This document shows positions 1 through 7,253 of a DNA stretch of 64,000 nucleotides, piece by piece. Position 1 is the first letter of the stretch, and each line of letters starts with the position of its first letter. This stretch comes from an uncultured Vampirovibrio sp. (lineage in GTDB: Bacteria; Cyanobacteriota; Vampirovibrionia; Gastranaerophilales; Gastranaerophilaceae). Made by a program: the position numbers and the translations under genes. The stretch is taken from the NCBI GenBank assembly GCA_910577395.1, contig CAJTLG010000001.1, positions 248,001 through 312,000 on the forward strand. Direction: 5' to 3'. The notes below the pieces were generated by a model. That model was given only the letters and a program-made list of their open reading frames with translations, ran no database searches and was not told where the DNA came from.

Positions 1-871
1 CTTTGGAACCGTCTTCTAAAGTTATGCCTTCGCCATTGTTGAATCTTTCCATTACGCTCTTATATGTTTCTTGAAAACCGGGAATTTTTTCCCTGAATTC
101 CAATTCTTTTTCATAAGCAAATCTTGAATATTCAAGAGCATCTTTATTATATTGCTCTTCTATTTGAGTAATTTTTTGTTTAATTTTATCTACATTCTCC
201 TTTTGCCCTGCATTTAAATATTTAGTATCAAAGTCTTCTTTAACACGTAATATATTACTATTCATTAAATCGTTGTATGCATCCTGTTTTTCTTTCACCG
301 CTTCGCGTATTTTTTCAAGGTCAATCTCGTTTGTATTTTCACCACTATTTATTTTAACTGCTTTGATTTCACCTTTGTCTGATGTTGTATAAAGTTTTTC
401 AAAGCCCCCATCTCCTTCAACCAACGATTTTTTAATAATTCCGTTTTCGTATTCTATTGTAATATTGTTACCCTTTTTATTTGTAGTTTTAAATATGCCT
501 GAAAACGGACTGTTATCCGCATATAATGCTTTTCCTTTTTCAAATTTTACATTTTCAGCCAAATTATTATTTTTATCAAAAAATCCCTTTAAGCCTTCAT
601 TTGGCAAAATATTAAGTTTATTTTTTCCTCTAATATATAGTGCTATTCCGCCGGCTATAGCAGCTAAAACTGTTGCGCCACCTATTATTGCCTTTTTCTT
701 GTTTATTTGCTTTCCTGCGATTGTTAAATAATCACCTTTTGCTGTTTTCTTATTGTCAACCGCACCTTCATTTACGTCAGGTTGAATATTTGTATCAGAT
801 GCAGACATAGAAGGTGTTGTGTATAATTCTGCAAAAGTCGCTAAGTTAGGCTTCTCGGCACCATAGTTCAT
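1..871 (-). CDS. Hypothetical single-pass membrane protein (3' truncated by window edge)
   Basis: An open frame runs from an ATG at 871 off the left edge with no stop (290 codons visible). A good ribosome site (AAGGAAAA on the minus strand) precedes the ATG. The first ~55 residues are polar. One hydrophobic glycine/alanine-rich helix follows at about residues 58-78, flanked by lysines and ending in YIRGK. The rest is a charged, Lys/Glu-rich region that becomes strongly helical and coiled-coil-like after about residue 180. There is no signal peptide, so an inner-membrane protein with a large soluble C-terminal part is likely. I do not recognise the family. It lies 119 bp downstream of queH in the same direction and probably has its own promoter. 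Confidence 0.8.
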   Translation of the reverse strand, partial: MNYGAEKPNLATFAELYTTPSMSASDTNIQPDVNEGAVDNKKTAKGDYLTIAGKQINKKKAIIGGATVLAAIAGGIALYIRGKNKLNILPNEGLKGFFDKNNNLAENVKFEKGKALYADNSPFSGIFKTTNKKGNNITIEYENGIIKKSLVEGDGGFEKLYTTSDKGEIKAVKINSGENTNEIDLEKIREAVKEKQDAYNDLMNSNILRVKEDFDTKYLNAGQKENVDKIKQKITQIEEQYNKDALEYSRFAYEKELEFREKIPGFQETYKSVMERFNNGEGITLEDGSK

Positions 872-990
872 TTTTATTTTTCCTTATTTTGCTATTAAGA
901 TAAACATATTTTCCAATATATTTAGTTAAAACATAAATAGTTGTTTTCTTGCCTTTGTTAATGATTTTTGTGAAGTTTTGTATATTAAAT

Positions 991-1587
991 TTACTTCCTA
1001 ACCGAAAACTCACATCCGCAGTAGGTTTGTTTGTACATACCGTTAAAATTTGCAATTTTTTGTGTCATGTTAAAACCATTGTTTTTTTTGAAATCAAACG
1101 GTGAAAAATCTACACCAACCTCTTTTTCGGCTTTAAATCCTTCCATAAAAACATTGTCTGATATTTTGTGCGGGCTTACGGTTAATGTGGTTGTGAATTT
1201 TTTAAAACCAAGCTCTTTTGCCTTTTTGGCAGTTTTAAGCAGTCTAAACTCAAAACATTTGTTGCATCTTAAACCCTTTTCAGGTTCTTCCTCCAAGCCT
1301 TTTACGGTTTGATAGAATATTTCAGGCTCATAGTTTTCTTCAATATAACCAAAATCATATTTTTCACAATATTTTTTTAATTCGTCTCTGCGTCTGTTAT
1401 ATTCTTCAATGGGGTAAATATTCGGGTTGTAAAAATATGCTGTTGGCAGATAGCCAAGCATCTTTAAAAACTGCGAAGGGTATCCAAAACATACAGCACA
1501 ACAGCAGTGTACAAGTATCTTTCTGTCTTCTTCTTTTAAATCCTTTTTGTCATACAGACATTTTATATTATCATAAAATTCTGCCAT
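991..1587 (-). CDS. queH: Epoxyqueuosine reductase QueH (DUF208)
   Basis: QueH carries out the last step of queuosine synthesis, reducing epoxyqueuosine to queuosine in tRNA. It is the non-homologous replacement of the cobalamin enzyme QueG. The family's cysteine signatures are all visible: HCCCAVC at residues 27-33, RCNKC in the middle and YCGC near the C-terminus. These ligate the Fe-S cluster and a second metal in characterised QueH. The length of 198 aa is typical. The ATG overlaps the stop of the upstream VKOR-DsbA gene by one base (TAATG), so the two are probably translationally coupled. The pairing with a disulfide-forming enzyme is curious for such a cysteine-rich protein and may only reflect operon packing. 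Confidence 0.93.
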   Translation of the reverse strand: MAEFYDNIKCLYDKKDLKEEDRKILVHCCCAVCFGYPSQFLKMLGYLPTAYFYNPNIYPIEEYNRRRDELKKYCEKYDFGYIEENYEPEIFYQTVKGLEEEPEKGLRCNKCFEFRLLKTAKKAKELGFKKFTTTLTVSPHKISDNVFMEGFKAEKEVGVDFSPFDFKKNNGFNMTQKIANFNGMYKQTYCGCEFSVRK

Positions 1588-2774
1588 TATTTTTCGCGCC
1601 TGTGTCTGTTTTCTGCCTGGTGTACAAGTGTCTTTAGCCTGTAATAAGGCATTGCACTCATATGGGCAATATCATCAATAACAATGGTGGGTGTTCCTTT
1701 AATGCCAAAATTTATTGCTTTTTCTATTTGTTTTGTTAAATCACTGTTGACTTCATCAGAATAAGCATCACTGTACAGCTTGCTTTTATCTATATTGATA
1801 ACATTGGCAAGATTTAATATTTCTTCTTCATTCCTTGGTGTGTTATCATATATTGCACTTGCCATATCCCAGTATGCACCCTGCCTTTCTGCTGCAAGAG
1901 CATACCTTGAAAGCAAACATGCCCCGGGATGAATGCTTTGTTTTATAAGCGGGTTGCATTCGCTGTCAAGCGGGAAATTCATATGGTATACAATAATATC
2001 CTTTTCTTCTTTTGCAAGTTTGTGTATCATTGTATTTGTAATTTTGCAAAAGGGGCACAAGAAATCACTATACACATAAACTATAATTTTACCGTTAGGG
2101 TTTCCAAGGGTGTTGCCTTTTATTGCGTATATATTTTTCTTTAAATCCTGGAATTCTTTAAAAGATTTTTGCATTCTCATATTTGGTGATAATACAAGAG
2201 AAGTTTGCATATAAGCAAGAAATCCAATTCCTGCTGTAAGTACGATTAAAAACAGTATTAAATATTTTTTAGCTCCTTGTATAAAATCCATAACTGTGTT
2301 TTTAATATCCGCAATAAAGAATTTATCAGTCTTTGCAGTAAGTGCAATTACTAAATCTATAAAATATGTTACAAAACATAAGATACATATTTTTTTAATT
2401 ACAAAAAACGAAATGCCCGCAAGTATCATTGAACAGCAAAACGAAACAAGTCCCAATGTTGCAATATAACTTGCAGGATTTTTAAATACCTTTAATATAT
2501 TTAAATTTAATTTTTCATTAATCTTGTCGACATATGTTAAAAACAGCAGAACGGTATATAAGAATGCACCCCAAATGGCAAGAGGTATGCCTAAAAATAA
2601 TGAATATGTTGTTTTGGCTACACCGTCACAGTCAATCAGATTGCTGACAGAACAAAAACTTGGGTTAAAATCGGAATTAAAATTTACCTTAAAATAAATA
2701 TTTACAAGCTCTGCCGTAACGCCAAGCCCAAGTAATATTAATATTGTTAATATAATTCTTTTATTTTTTGTCAT
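1587..2774 (-). CDS. VKOR-DsbA fusion (disulfide-forming membrane protein)
   Basis: This 395-residue protein fuses a vitamin K epoxide reductase-like quinone-coupled membrane domain to a DsbA/thioredoxin-like domain. The VKOR part has about five hydrophobic segments, the loop cysteines C41 and C49, and the membrane CxxC CILC at 130-133. After a last membrane helix near 170-190 comes a thioredoxin fold with active site CPFC at 240-243 and the cis-proline motif GTPTI near the C-terminus. Such fusions make disulfides in exported proteins and pass electrons to quinone. They are typical of cyanobacteria and several other phyla that lack DsbB. It is first in a two-gene operon with queH. Confidence 0.93.
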   Translation of the reverse strand: MTKNKRIILTILILLGLGVTAELVNIYFKVNFNSDFNPSFCSVSNLIDCDGVAKTTYSLFLGIPLAIWGAFLYTVLLFLTYVDKINEKLNLNILKVFKNPASYIATLGLVSFCCSMILAGISFFVIKKICILCFVTYFIDLVIALTAKTDKFFIADIKNTVMDFIQGAKKYLILFLIVLTAGIGFLAYMQTSLVLSPNMRMQKSFKEFQDLKKNIYAIKGNTLGNPNGKIIVYVYSDFLCPFCKITNTMIHKLAKEEKDIIVYHMNFPLDSECNPLIKQSIHPGACLLSRYALAAERQGAYWDMASAIYDNTPRNEEEILNLANVINIDKSKLYSDAYSDEVNSDLTKQIEKAINFGIKGTPTIVIDDIAHMSAMPYYRLKTLVHQAENRHRREK

Positions 2775-2841
2775 ATTAATCTTAACGCTCCAAAATACTC
2801 TTAAAATATCCTACAAATACCATATACCAATACTTTTCACC

Positions 2842-2870
2842 ATTGTATAGCTTATTATAAAAATGGGCAA
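2842..2870 (-). promoter_or_regulatory. Promoter for VKOR-DsbA/queH operon
   Basis: On the minus strand a TTGCCC -35 (2865-2870) and a TACAAT -10 (2842-2847) are separated by exactly 17 bp, about 68 bp before the VKOR-DsbA ATG. It is a good sigma-70-type match read from sequence only. Confidence 0.55.
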
Positions 2871-3002
2871 TTTTTATAAATTTTTTTACTTTTGTAAACT
2901 AATGTAAATTTGTTTATGCAATTTCTAAAGTTTAAATCCCGATATACCGATATTTTCCATGTAAACAAAGCATTCTGACTAACAAGGAAGCGTGAAGGTT
3001 AA

Positions 3003-3080
3003 GAAATGTAACAATATATACTTAATATGAATTTAGTATATACAAAATGTTTTTATTAATATGTAAGTAGTAACCAAACC
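3003..3080 (+). promoter_or_regulatory. Promoter/leader element shared with 57646-57724
   Basis: This 78-bp segment aligns with 57646-57724 with a single one-base indel. Both keep GTAACA, an A/T-rich stretch, TT(A/T)GTATATAC, a T-run, ATGTAAGT and ACCAAACC in the same order and spacing. It also holds an inverted repeat, TATATACT and AGTATATA separated by 12 bp. A -10 box (TAATAT) lies about 18 bp after a -35-like TTAGTA, so transcription should start near ATGTAAGT. The ribosome site AAGGTGG of the next gene follows directly. The rest of the 324-bp gap 2775-3098 holds only the divergent VKOR promoter. Confidence 0.5.
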
Positions 3081-3098
3081 AAAAAGGTGGTATAAAAA

Positions 3099-3785
3099 AT
3101 GGGACTAGCAGCAAGCCAAGGCAGATTATTGTTATTAACGGCAAGAAAAAGCGATCTTGAACTTCAAGCTCAGACTATTTCTCAAGACCGCCTTTTGCTT
3201 TCAATACAACAAGAAACAATTGCCACCGAATATTCTGAAGCGGTAAATAACCAGGTTTATCAAATAAAGCTTGACGGACAAAATGATTGGCAGGCAATGT
3301 CTATTTCCGCATTAAACGAATTTTACGGAAACGGACCTAATGATTTTTCAGGCGCAAACTATCGTGTTTGGGATACAAGAAAAGGTAAAGCCGTAAATCT
3401 TCAATCCATAAGTCAGATTGACGGAGATAGTGATACACCGGACAGCACATTACAACGTATGTTAACAAGCGGTTTATGGCTTATTCAAACTGTGGACCGT
3501 GATAGTGACGGTAATACAATTACTGACAGCACAGGTAAAACAAGTTTTACTTCAATATCAATTTCGGGGCAATCCTCATTCAGGCAGCAATACTACACTG
3601 AAGATGATGCTGCAGCAAAGGCAAGATACGATTCGGCTATGGCTCGTGTACAGCGTTTAGATAAACAGCTTGAGCTTAAATTAAATCAGGTTGAAACTCA
3701 GCACAAAGCAGTTGAAACAGAAGTTGAATCCGTTGACAAGATTATCTCTAACAATATTGAAAGTTCATTTAAGTATTTTAGTTAA
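3099..3785 (+). CDS. Orphan coiled-coil protein, MGLAASQ-type
   Basis: This 228-residue protein has a helical N-terminus (MG..., then R-x-S-[DN]-L-E and S-Q-[DE] at about residues 16-30) and a central glycine/asparagine-rich region with aspartate-rich stretches. The C-terminal ~60 residues are a clear coiled coil (QLELKLNQVETQHKAVETEV). It has no signal peptide and no transmembrane helix. The N-terminal pattern recurs in the protein at 57031-57531, so they look like paralogs of a lineage-restricted family. The start is fixed by AAGGTGG nine bases upstream. It stands alone with its own promoter and terminator. A structural or secreted filament-like role is possible, but nothing in the sequence proves it. 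Confidence 0.85.
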   Translation: MGLAASQGRLLLLTARKSDLELQAQTISQDRLLLSIQQETIATEYSEAVNNQVYQIKLDGQNDWQAMSISALNEFYGNGPNDFSGANYRVWDTRKGKAVNLQSISQIDGDSDTPDSTLQRMLTSGLWLIQTVDRDSDGNTITDSTGKTSFTSISISGQSSFRQQYYTEDDAAAKARYDSAMARVQRLDKQLELKLNQVETQHKAVETEVESVDKIISNNIESSFKYFS

Positions 3786-3806
3786 TATAAAGGATATAAA
3801 TAAAAG

Positions 3807-3832
3807 CCGGGCTTTAATAAGTCCGGTTTTTT
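3807..3832 (+). terminator. Intrinsic terminator after MGLAASQ-type gene
   Basis: CCGGGCTT (3807-3814) pairs with AAGTCCGG (3819-3826), with one G-U, and is followed by six T. It lies 22 bp after the stop and just before the convergent hisF stop, so it may also slow readthrough from the other side. Confidence 0.8.
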
Positions 3833-3835
3833 ATA

Positions 3836-4600
3836 TTAATAAATTTTTCTTGTTTGAATGCCTGCCCTTTGCAGTTCTGATTTTAATTTTTCAACAGGAA
3901 GGGTGTTAAAATGAAATATTGAGGCGGCAAGTGCTGCATCTACCTGTGTTTTTTCAAATACTTCAACAAAATGATTACTATCCGCCCCTGCGCCGCCCGA
4001 TGCTATAACAGGAATGTTTACACTGTTTGATACAAGCTTGTTCATATCTATATCAAATCCTTTTTGTGTGCCGTCATAATCCATTGAAGTTAAAAGAATT
4101 TCTCCGGCCCCCCTGTTTTCAGCCTCTTTTGCCCAATCAAGCAATTTTATGCCTGTATTTTTTTTCCCTGCATTTATATGTACATAATATTCACCGTCAA
4201 TTTTTTTAGCGTCAATTGCAACCACAATACATTGAGAGCCGAAATAATTAACACAATCATTAATGATATCAGGGTTTTTAACAGCACTGGAGTTAAATGA
4301 TATCTTATCAGCTCCTGCTGCTAAAATTTGTCTAATATCTTCAATATCCGATATGCCACCACCTACCGTGAAAGGTATAAACACTTCGCGGGCAACCTTT
4401 TCTACAAGCCCTACTATTATTTTACGTTTTTCATTTGTTGCCGTGATATCTAAAAAAACAAGTTCGTCAGCGCCTTCTTTAGAATATTTTTTAGCAAGGG
4501 CAACCGGGTCGCCGGCATATTTCAGGTTCTCAAAATTAACCCCTTTTACGGTTTGGCCGTCTTTGACATCAAGGCACGGTATAATTCTTTTTGTTAACAT
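3836..4600 (-). CDS. hisF: Imidazole glycerol phosphate synthase subunit HisF
   Basis: HisF is the cyclase subunit of the HisH-HisF complex. It uses ammonia from HisH to convert PRFAR to imidazole glycerol phosphate and AICAR. The 254-residue TIM barrel starts RIIPCLDVKDG with catalytic Asp11. The second catalytic Asp is in VAIDAKK, and the phosphate-binding glycine loops GGGI and ASGGAG are present. Length and motifs are canonical. No other his gene is in the window, so the pathway is dispersed or continues elsewhere. The ATG lies only 15 bp downstream of the stop of the upstream GGDEF gene, so the two may share a transcript. Confidence 0.97.
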   Translation of the reverse strand: MLTKRIIPCLDVKDGQTVKGVNFENLKYAGDPVALAKKYSKEGADELVFLDITATNEKRKIIVGLVEKVAREVFIPFTVGGGISDIEDIRQILAAGADKISFNSSAVKNPDIINDCVNYFGSQCIVVAIDAKKIDGEYYVHINAGKKNTGIKLLDWAKEAENRGAGEILLTSMDYDGTQKGFDIDMNKLVSNSVNIPVIASGGAGADSNHFVEVFEKTQVDAALAASIFHFNTLPVEKLKSELQRAGIQTRKIY

Positions 4601-4615
4601 TTAATCTGAAATTCC

Positions 4616-5491
4616 TTAAAATTCCAAATTCATTTTTGAAAATTGTACAATTTGATTTTTGCCGCGTTTTTTTGCGCTGTATAGTGCGTGTTCTGCATAT
4701 CTTATTATAGTGTTTGAATTTTCTTCAACATTTTCAAGGAAAGGATATGCTGAAATACCACCGGATATTGTAATCGGGTGCCTTTCTTCTTCAGAGGCCG
4801 GTATAAATTCCATTTTTTCGATATCACGACGGAAACGTTCCGCAAATATAAACGCTTGTTCTTCTGAAGTGTTCGGAAGGACAAGGATAAATTCTTCATC
4901 CCCGTACCTTGTTAAGATATCTTCTTTTCTGATAAGCGCTTCAAGCATTTGTGCTATTTTCTTTAATAATACATCGCCCCAATCGTAACCATACATATCA
5001 TTTACGGTTTTAAAGAAATCTATATCAATTAAAACACAAGATAAGCTTGTTCCGTATCTTTTTGCACGGGAAATTTCTGCATCCAACCTGGAGTGCAGGT
5101 ATTTTCTGTTATAAAGACCGGTAAGTTCATCAGTAATTGCAATGGTTTTAAGGCTATGTTTGTATTTCATAACCTTTGCCAGGGCATTTACTCTTGTGTT
5201 AAGCTCAGTAGCATTTATTGGTTTTTTGATATAATCAAAAGCCTCTGCCCTTACGGTTAAGTTTTCAGGAATTTCATCTGTGGCAATCAGTAAACCCGCA
5301 TCAAATTTTGTAACCGCACAAACTTCTTTAACCTTTTCAATCGGCATATCAAAAATCATTACTGTCGGGTTAACTTCTTTATAATTTGCGATTTCATCCG
5401 TGGAGAATTTTCTTACATCTGCTTCATCGTTTAATGAAAGGATTTCCTCAAAATCACTTTTTTGATTGTCGCTATAAATAATTACGTTCAT
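4616..5491 (-). CDS. Diguanylate cyclase with receiver-like domain, GDEEF variant
   Basis: This 291-residue protein has an N-terminal receiver-like domain: Asp48 in FDMP is the candidate phosphoacceptor, and YIKKPI at 87-92 matches the receiver lysine-proline turn. A GGDEF domain follows from about 115. The start motif DELTGLYNRKYL, the metal motif DIDFFK at 156-161 and an inhibitory RxxD (RKED, 188-191) are intact. The active-site loop reads GDEEF (197-201) instead of GG(D/E)EF: the second glycine, which sits against GTP, is replaced by Asp. GYDWGD also replaces the usual GHxxGD. It may be a degenerate c-di-GMP sensor through the RxxD site, or an active variant. Confidence 0.88.
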   Translation of the reverse strand: MNVIIYSDNQKSDFEEILSLNDEADVRKFSTDEIANYKEVNPTVMIFDMPIEKVKEVCAVTKFDAGLLIATDEIPENLTVRAEAFDYIKKPINATELNTRVNALAKVMKYKHSLKTIAITDELTGLYNRKYLHSRLDAEISRAKRYGTSLSCVLIDIDFFKTVNDMYGYDWGDVLLKKIAQMLEALIRKEDILTRYGDEEFILVLPNTSEEQAFIFAERFRRDIEKMEFIPASEEERHPITISGGISAYPFLENVEENSNTIIRYAEHALYSAKKRGKNQIVQFSKMNLEF

Positions 5492-5501
5492 AATTTTTCC
5501 C

Positions 5502-5870
5502 TTATTTAATATTAATTTCTAAATCCTTAACCCTGTATCTTGGGATTTCAATAATCCCGGAAGTTGGCGTTTTAATCTTTATTGTGTATGTATCAACAAA
5601 AAGAACCTCGCAGGGCGTGCTTTCAAAATCTCTTGAAAATGGTGATTTTCTGTATGTAATGTAGTCTGTGTATTTATTTAGTTGATTTTGGGCTTTAATA
5701 TAGCTTTTTTTTGCCCCTTTTTCATTAATTACAGCAAGCCCGCCTGTGACTGTTTCAAATTTTCCGACAATACTTTCCGTTGGTAAATTTAATACATCAG
5801 CAGCCAATGCCTCTGTAAAAAAACCAAAAAACATCACTAATACTATAAAAACCGTGTAATTCTTTTTCAT
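5502..5870 (-). CDS. Exported hypothetical protein
   Basis: This small 122-residue protein has a clear Sec signal peptide: Lys-Lys, a hydrophobic core to about residue 20, then an ALA-A cleavage site around 22-24. The mature part is about 98 residues, mostly beta-like, with many Thr/Ile and one Cys. It ends ten bases before the ATG of the GGDEF gene, so both are probably on one transcript. I do not recognise the family. A periplasmic location is inferred from the signal peptide alone. Confidence 0.75.
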   Translation of the reverse strand: MKKNYTVFIVLVMFFGFFTEALAADVLNLPTESIVGKFETVTGGLAVINEKGAKKSYIKAQNQLNKYTDYITYRKSPFSRDFESTPCEVLFVDTYTIKIKTPTSGIIEIPRYRVKDLEINIK

Positions 5871-6014
5871 ATCTGCTTATATCCTGAAATCCAGTATATC
5901 ATATTTTCCTTCATATGGCTTATATTTTCTTGCTTATTTTCATACATTTATATTATTAACTTTACGTTTTATTTTTGTAAACTATAAGTGTTATTATAGG
6001 AGTTTTAAAATCCA

Positions 6015-7253
6015 TTGCCCCAACCATTAAGAAAAACCGATTATTACGGCAGAAATTATCACGCGGCAACATATAATATTCCGGGCGGGGTTTATACTTA
6101 TCCGAATATAAAGTCGCCGCAATCAAGGCCAAATATTCAAGAAAGACCTGTTGCTAATAGAAGGCCTAAAACTAAAATCAATCCTTTATTGCTTTTGATT
6201 AAAGGGATAGTTTGGCTTTTATTTTTGAGCCTTCTTGTGTATTATGTTTTTCCTTATAATTTTGTAACTTATTTTGAACCGATGCTATTAAACAGGGTTT
6301 TGAATAAAAATATTACATTTGACACTAAAAGGTATGTGCATCCTACATTAAAATATTTTTCTAACACAAATCTTGAAGGTGAAAGAATTTTTATACCTCT
6401 AAGACACAGTCAAAAGCAAATGGTTTCTCTTGCTCCTTCTTCCAGAATGCATTCACTTGAAAATGAATTAATCGCTCTTGCAGCAAAATACCCTAAAATA
6501 GAGCCTTCTGTTTATGTTTGGGATTATACAAATTCAAGGAGTGCAGAAATTAATGCAGATAAACTTTTTCCTTCAGCAAGCATTATAAAGTTGCCGATAC
6601 TGATTGAACTTTTCAGAAAATCTGAATCCCTAAAGGCAGCTGGATATGGTTCTATAGATTTAAATTCCAAACTTTTATTTGATGAATTACACAGAACATC
6701 AGGGTCCGGGTATCTTCAATACAATAAGGCGGGCGGATACTATACAATAGATTATCTTGCAAAAATAATGATACAATCATCTGATAATTCTGCCACAAAT
6801 ATGCTGCTTGAAGAAATTGGCGGAATGGATGCCCTGAATGCTGCGGCAAGAAAATGGGGCCTACCTTCAACTAAAATGTCAAACTGGCTCCCTGACCTTA
6901 AGGGTACCAATACAATAAGTGCTGCAGATATGGCAACTCTTCTTTATAATATTGATAATCCAAAGTTTTTAAACGAGCATTCAAGATATATGATAAAAAA
7001 ATATATGTCTAATGTTCACAATAACACGCTTTTACATGCAGGATTGCCAAAAGAGGCGGAAATTATACATAAAACCGGCGATATTGGTACAATGCTAGGT
7101 GATGCAGGCATTATTTACGCACCGCATGGTAAAAAATACATTGCGGTAATTCTCACCAAAAGACCGTTTAATGACTATTCCGCAAGGGATTTTATACAAA
7201 AAGCATCTGCTTTAATATATAAAGGTGTTGTTGAAAATCCTGCTGTTTATTAA
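6015..7253 (+). CDS. Membrane-anchored serine hydrolase, class A beta-lactamase fold
   Basis: This 412-residue protein has a polar, proline-rich N-terminus, one transmembrane helix at about 57-80, and a beta-lactamase-like domain (PF13354 type) outside the membrane. The catalytic SxxK is SIIK at 189-192, followed by SDN (SSDNS) near 252 and KTG near 356. The omega-loop glutamate of true class A beta-lactamases (ExxLN, Glu166) is not seen. The equivalent stretch reads WLPDLKG. A peptidoglycan-related DD-peptidase or esterase-like role is therefore more likely than antibiotic hydrolysis. The start is a TTG with AGGAG 12 bases upstream. Its stop abuts the aspS stop on the other strand. Confidence 0.85.
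   Translation: MPQPLRKTDYYGRNYHAATYNIPGGVYTYPNIKSPQSRPNIQERPVANRRPKTKINPLLLLIKGIVWLLFLSLLVYYVFPYNFVTYFEPMLLNRVLNKNITFDTKRYVHPTLKYFSNTNLEGERIFIPLRHSQKQMVSLAPSSRMHSLENELIALAAKYPKIEPSVYVWDYTNSRSAEINADKLFPSASIIKLPILIELFRKSESLKAAGYGSIDLNSKLLFDELHRTSGSGYLQYNKAGGYYTIDYLAKIMIQSSDNSATNMLLEEIGGMDALNAAARKWGLPSTKMSNWLPDLKGTNTISAADMATLLYNIDNPKFLNEHSRYMIKKYMSNVHNNTLLHAGLPKEAEIIHKTGDIGTMLGDAGIIYAPHGKKYIAVILTKRPFNDYSARDFIQKASALIYKGVVENPAVY

Noticed and set aside
846..1055. 69-residue minus-strand frame overlapping queH and the first gene
   Set aside because: It overlaps two better-supported frames, has no ribosome site and no family features.
2775..2841. preQ1 riboswitch in front of the VKOR-DsbA/queH operon
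   Set aside because: No preQ1-I or preQ1-II core is visible in the leader, and queH is the second gene.
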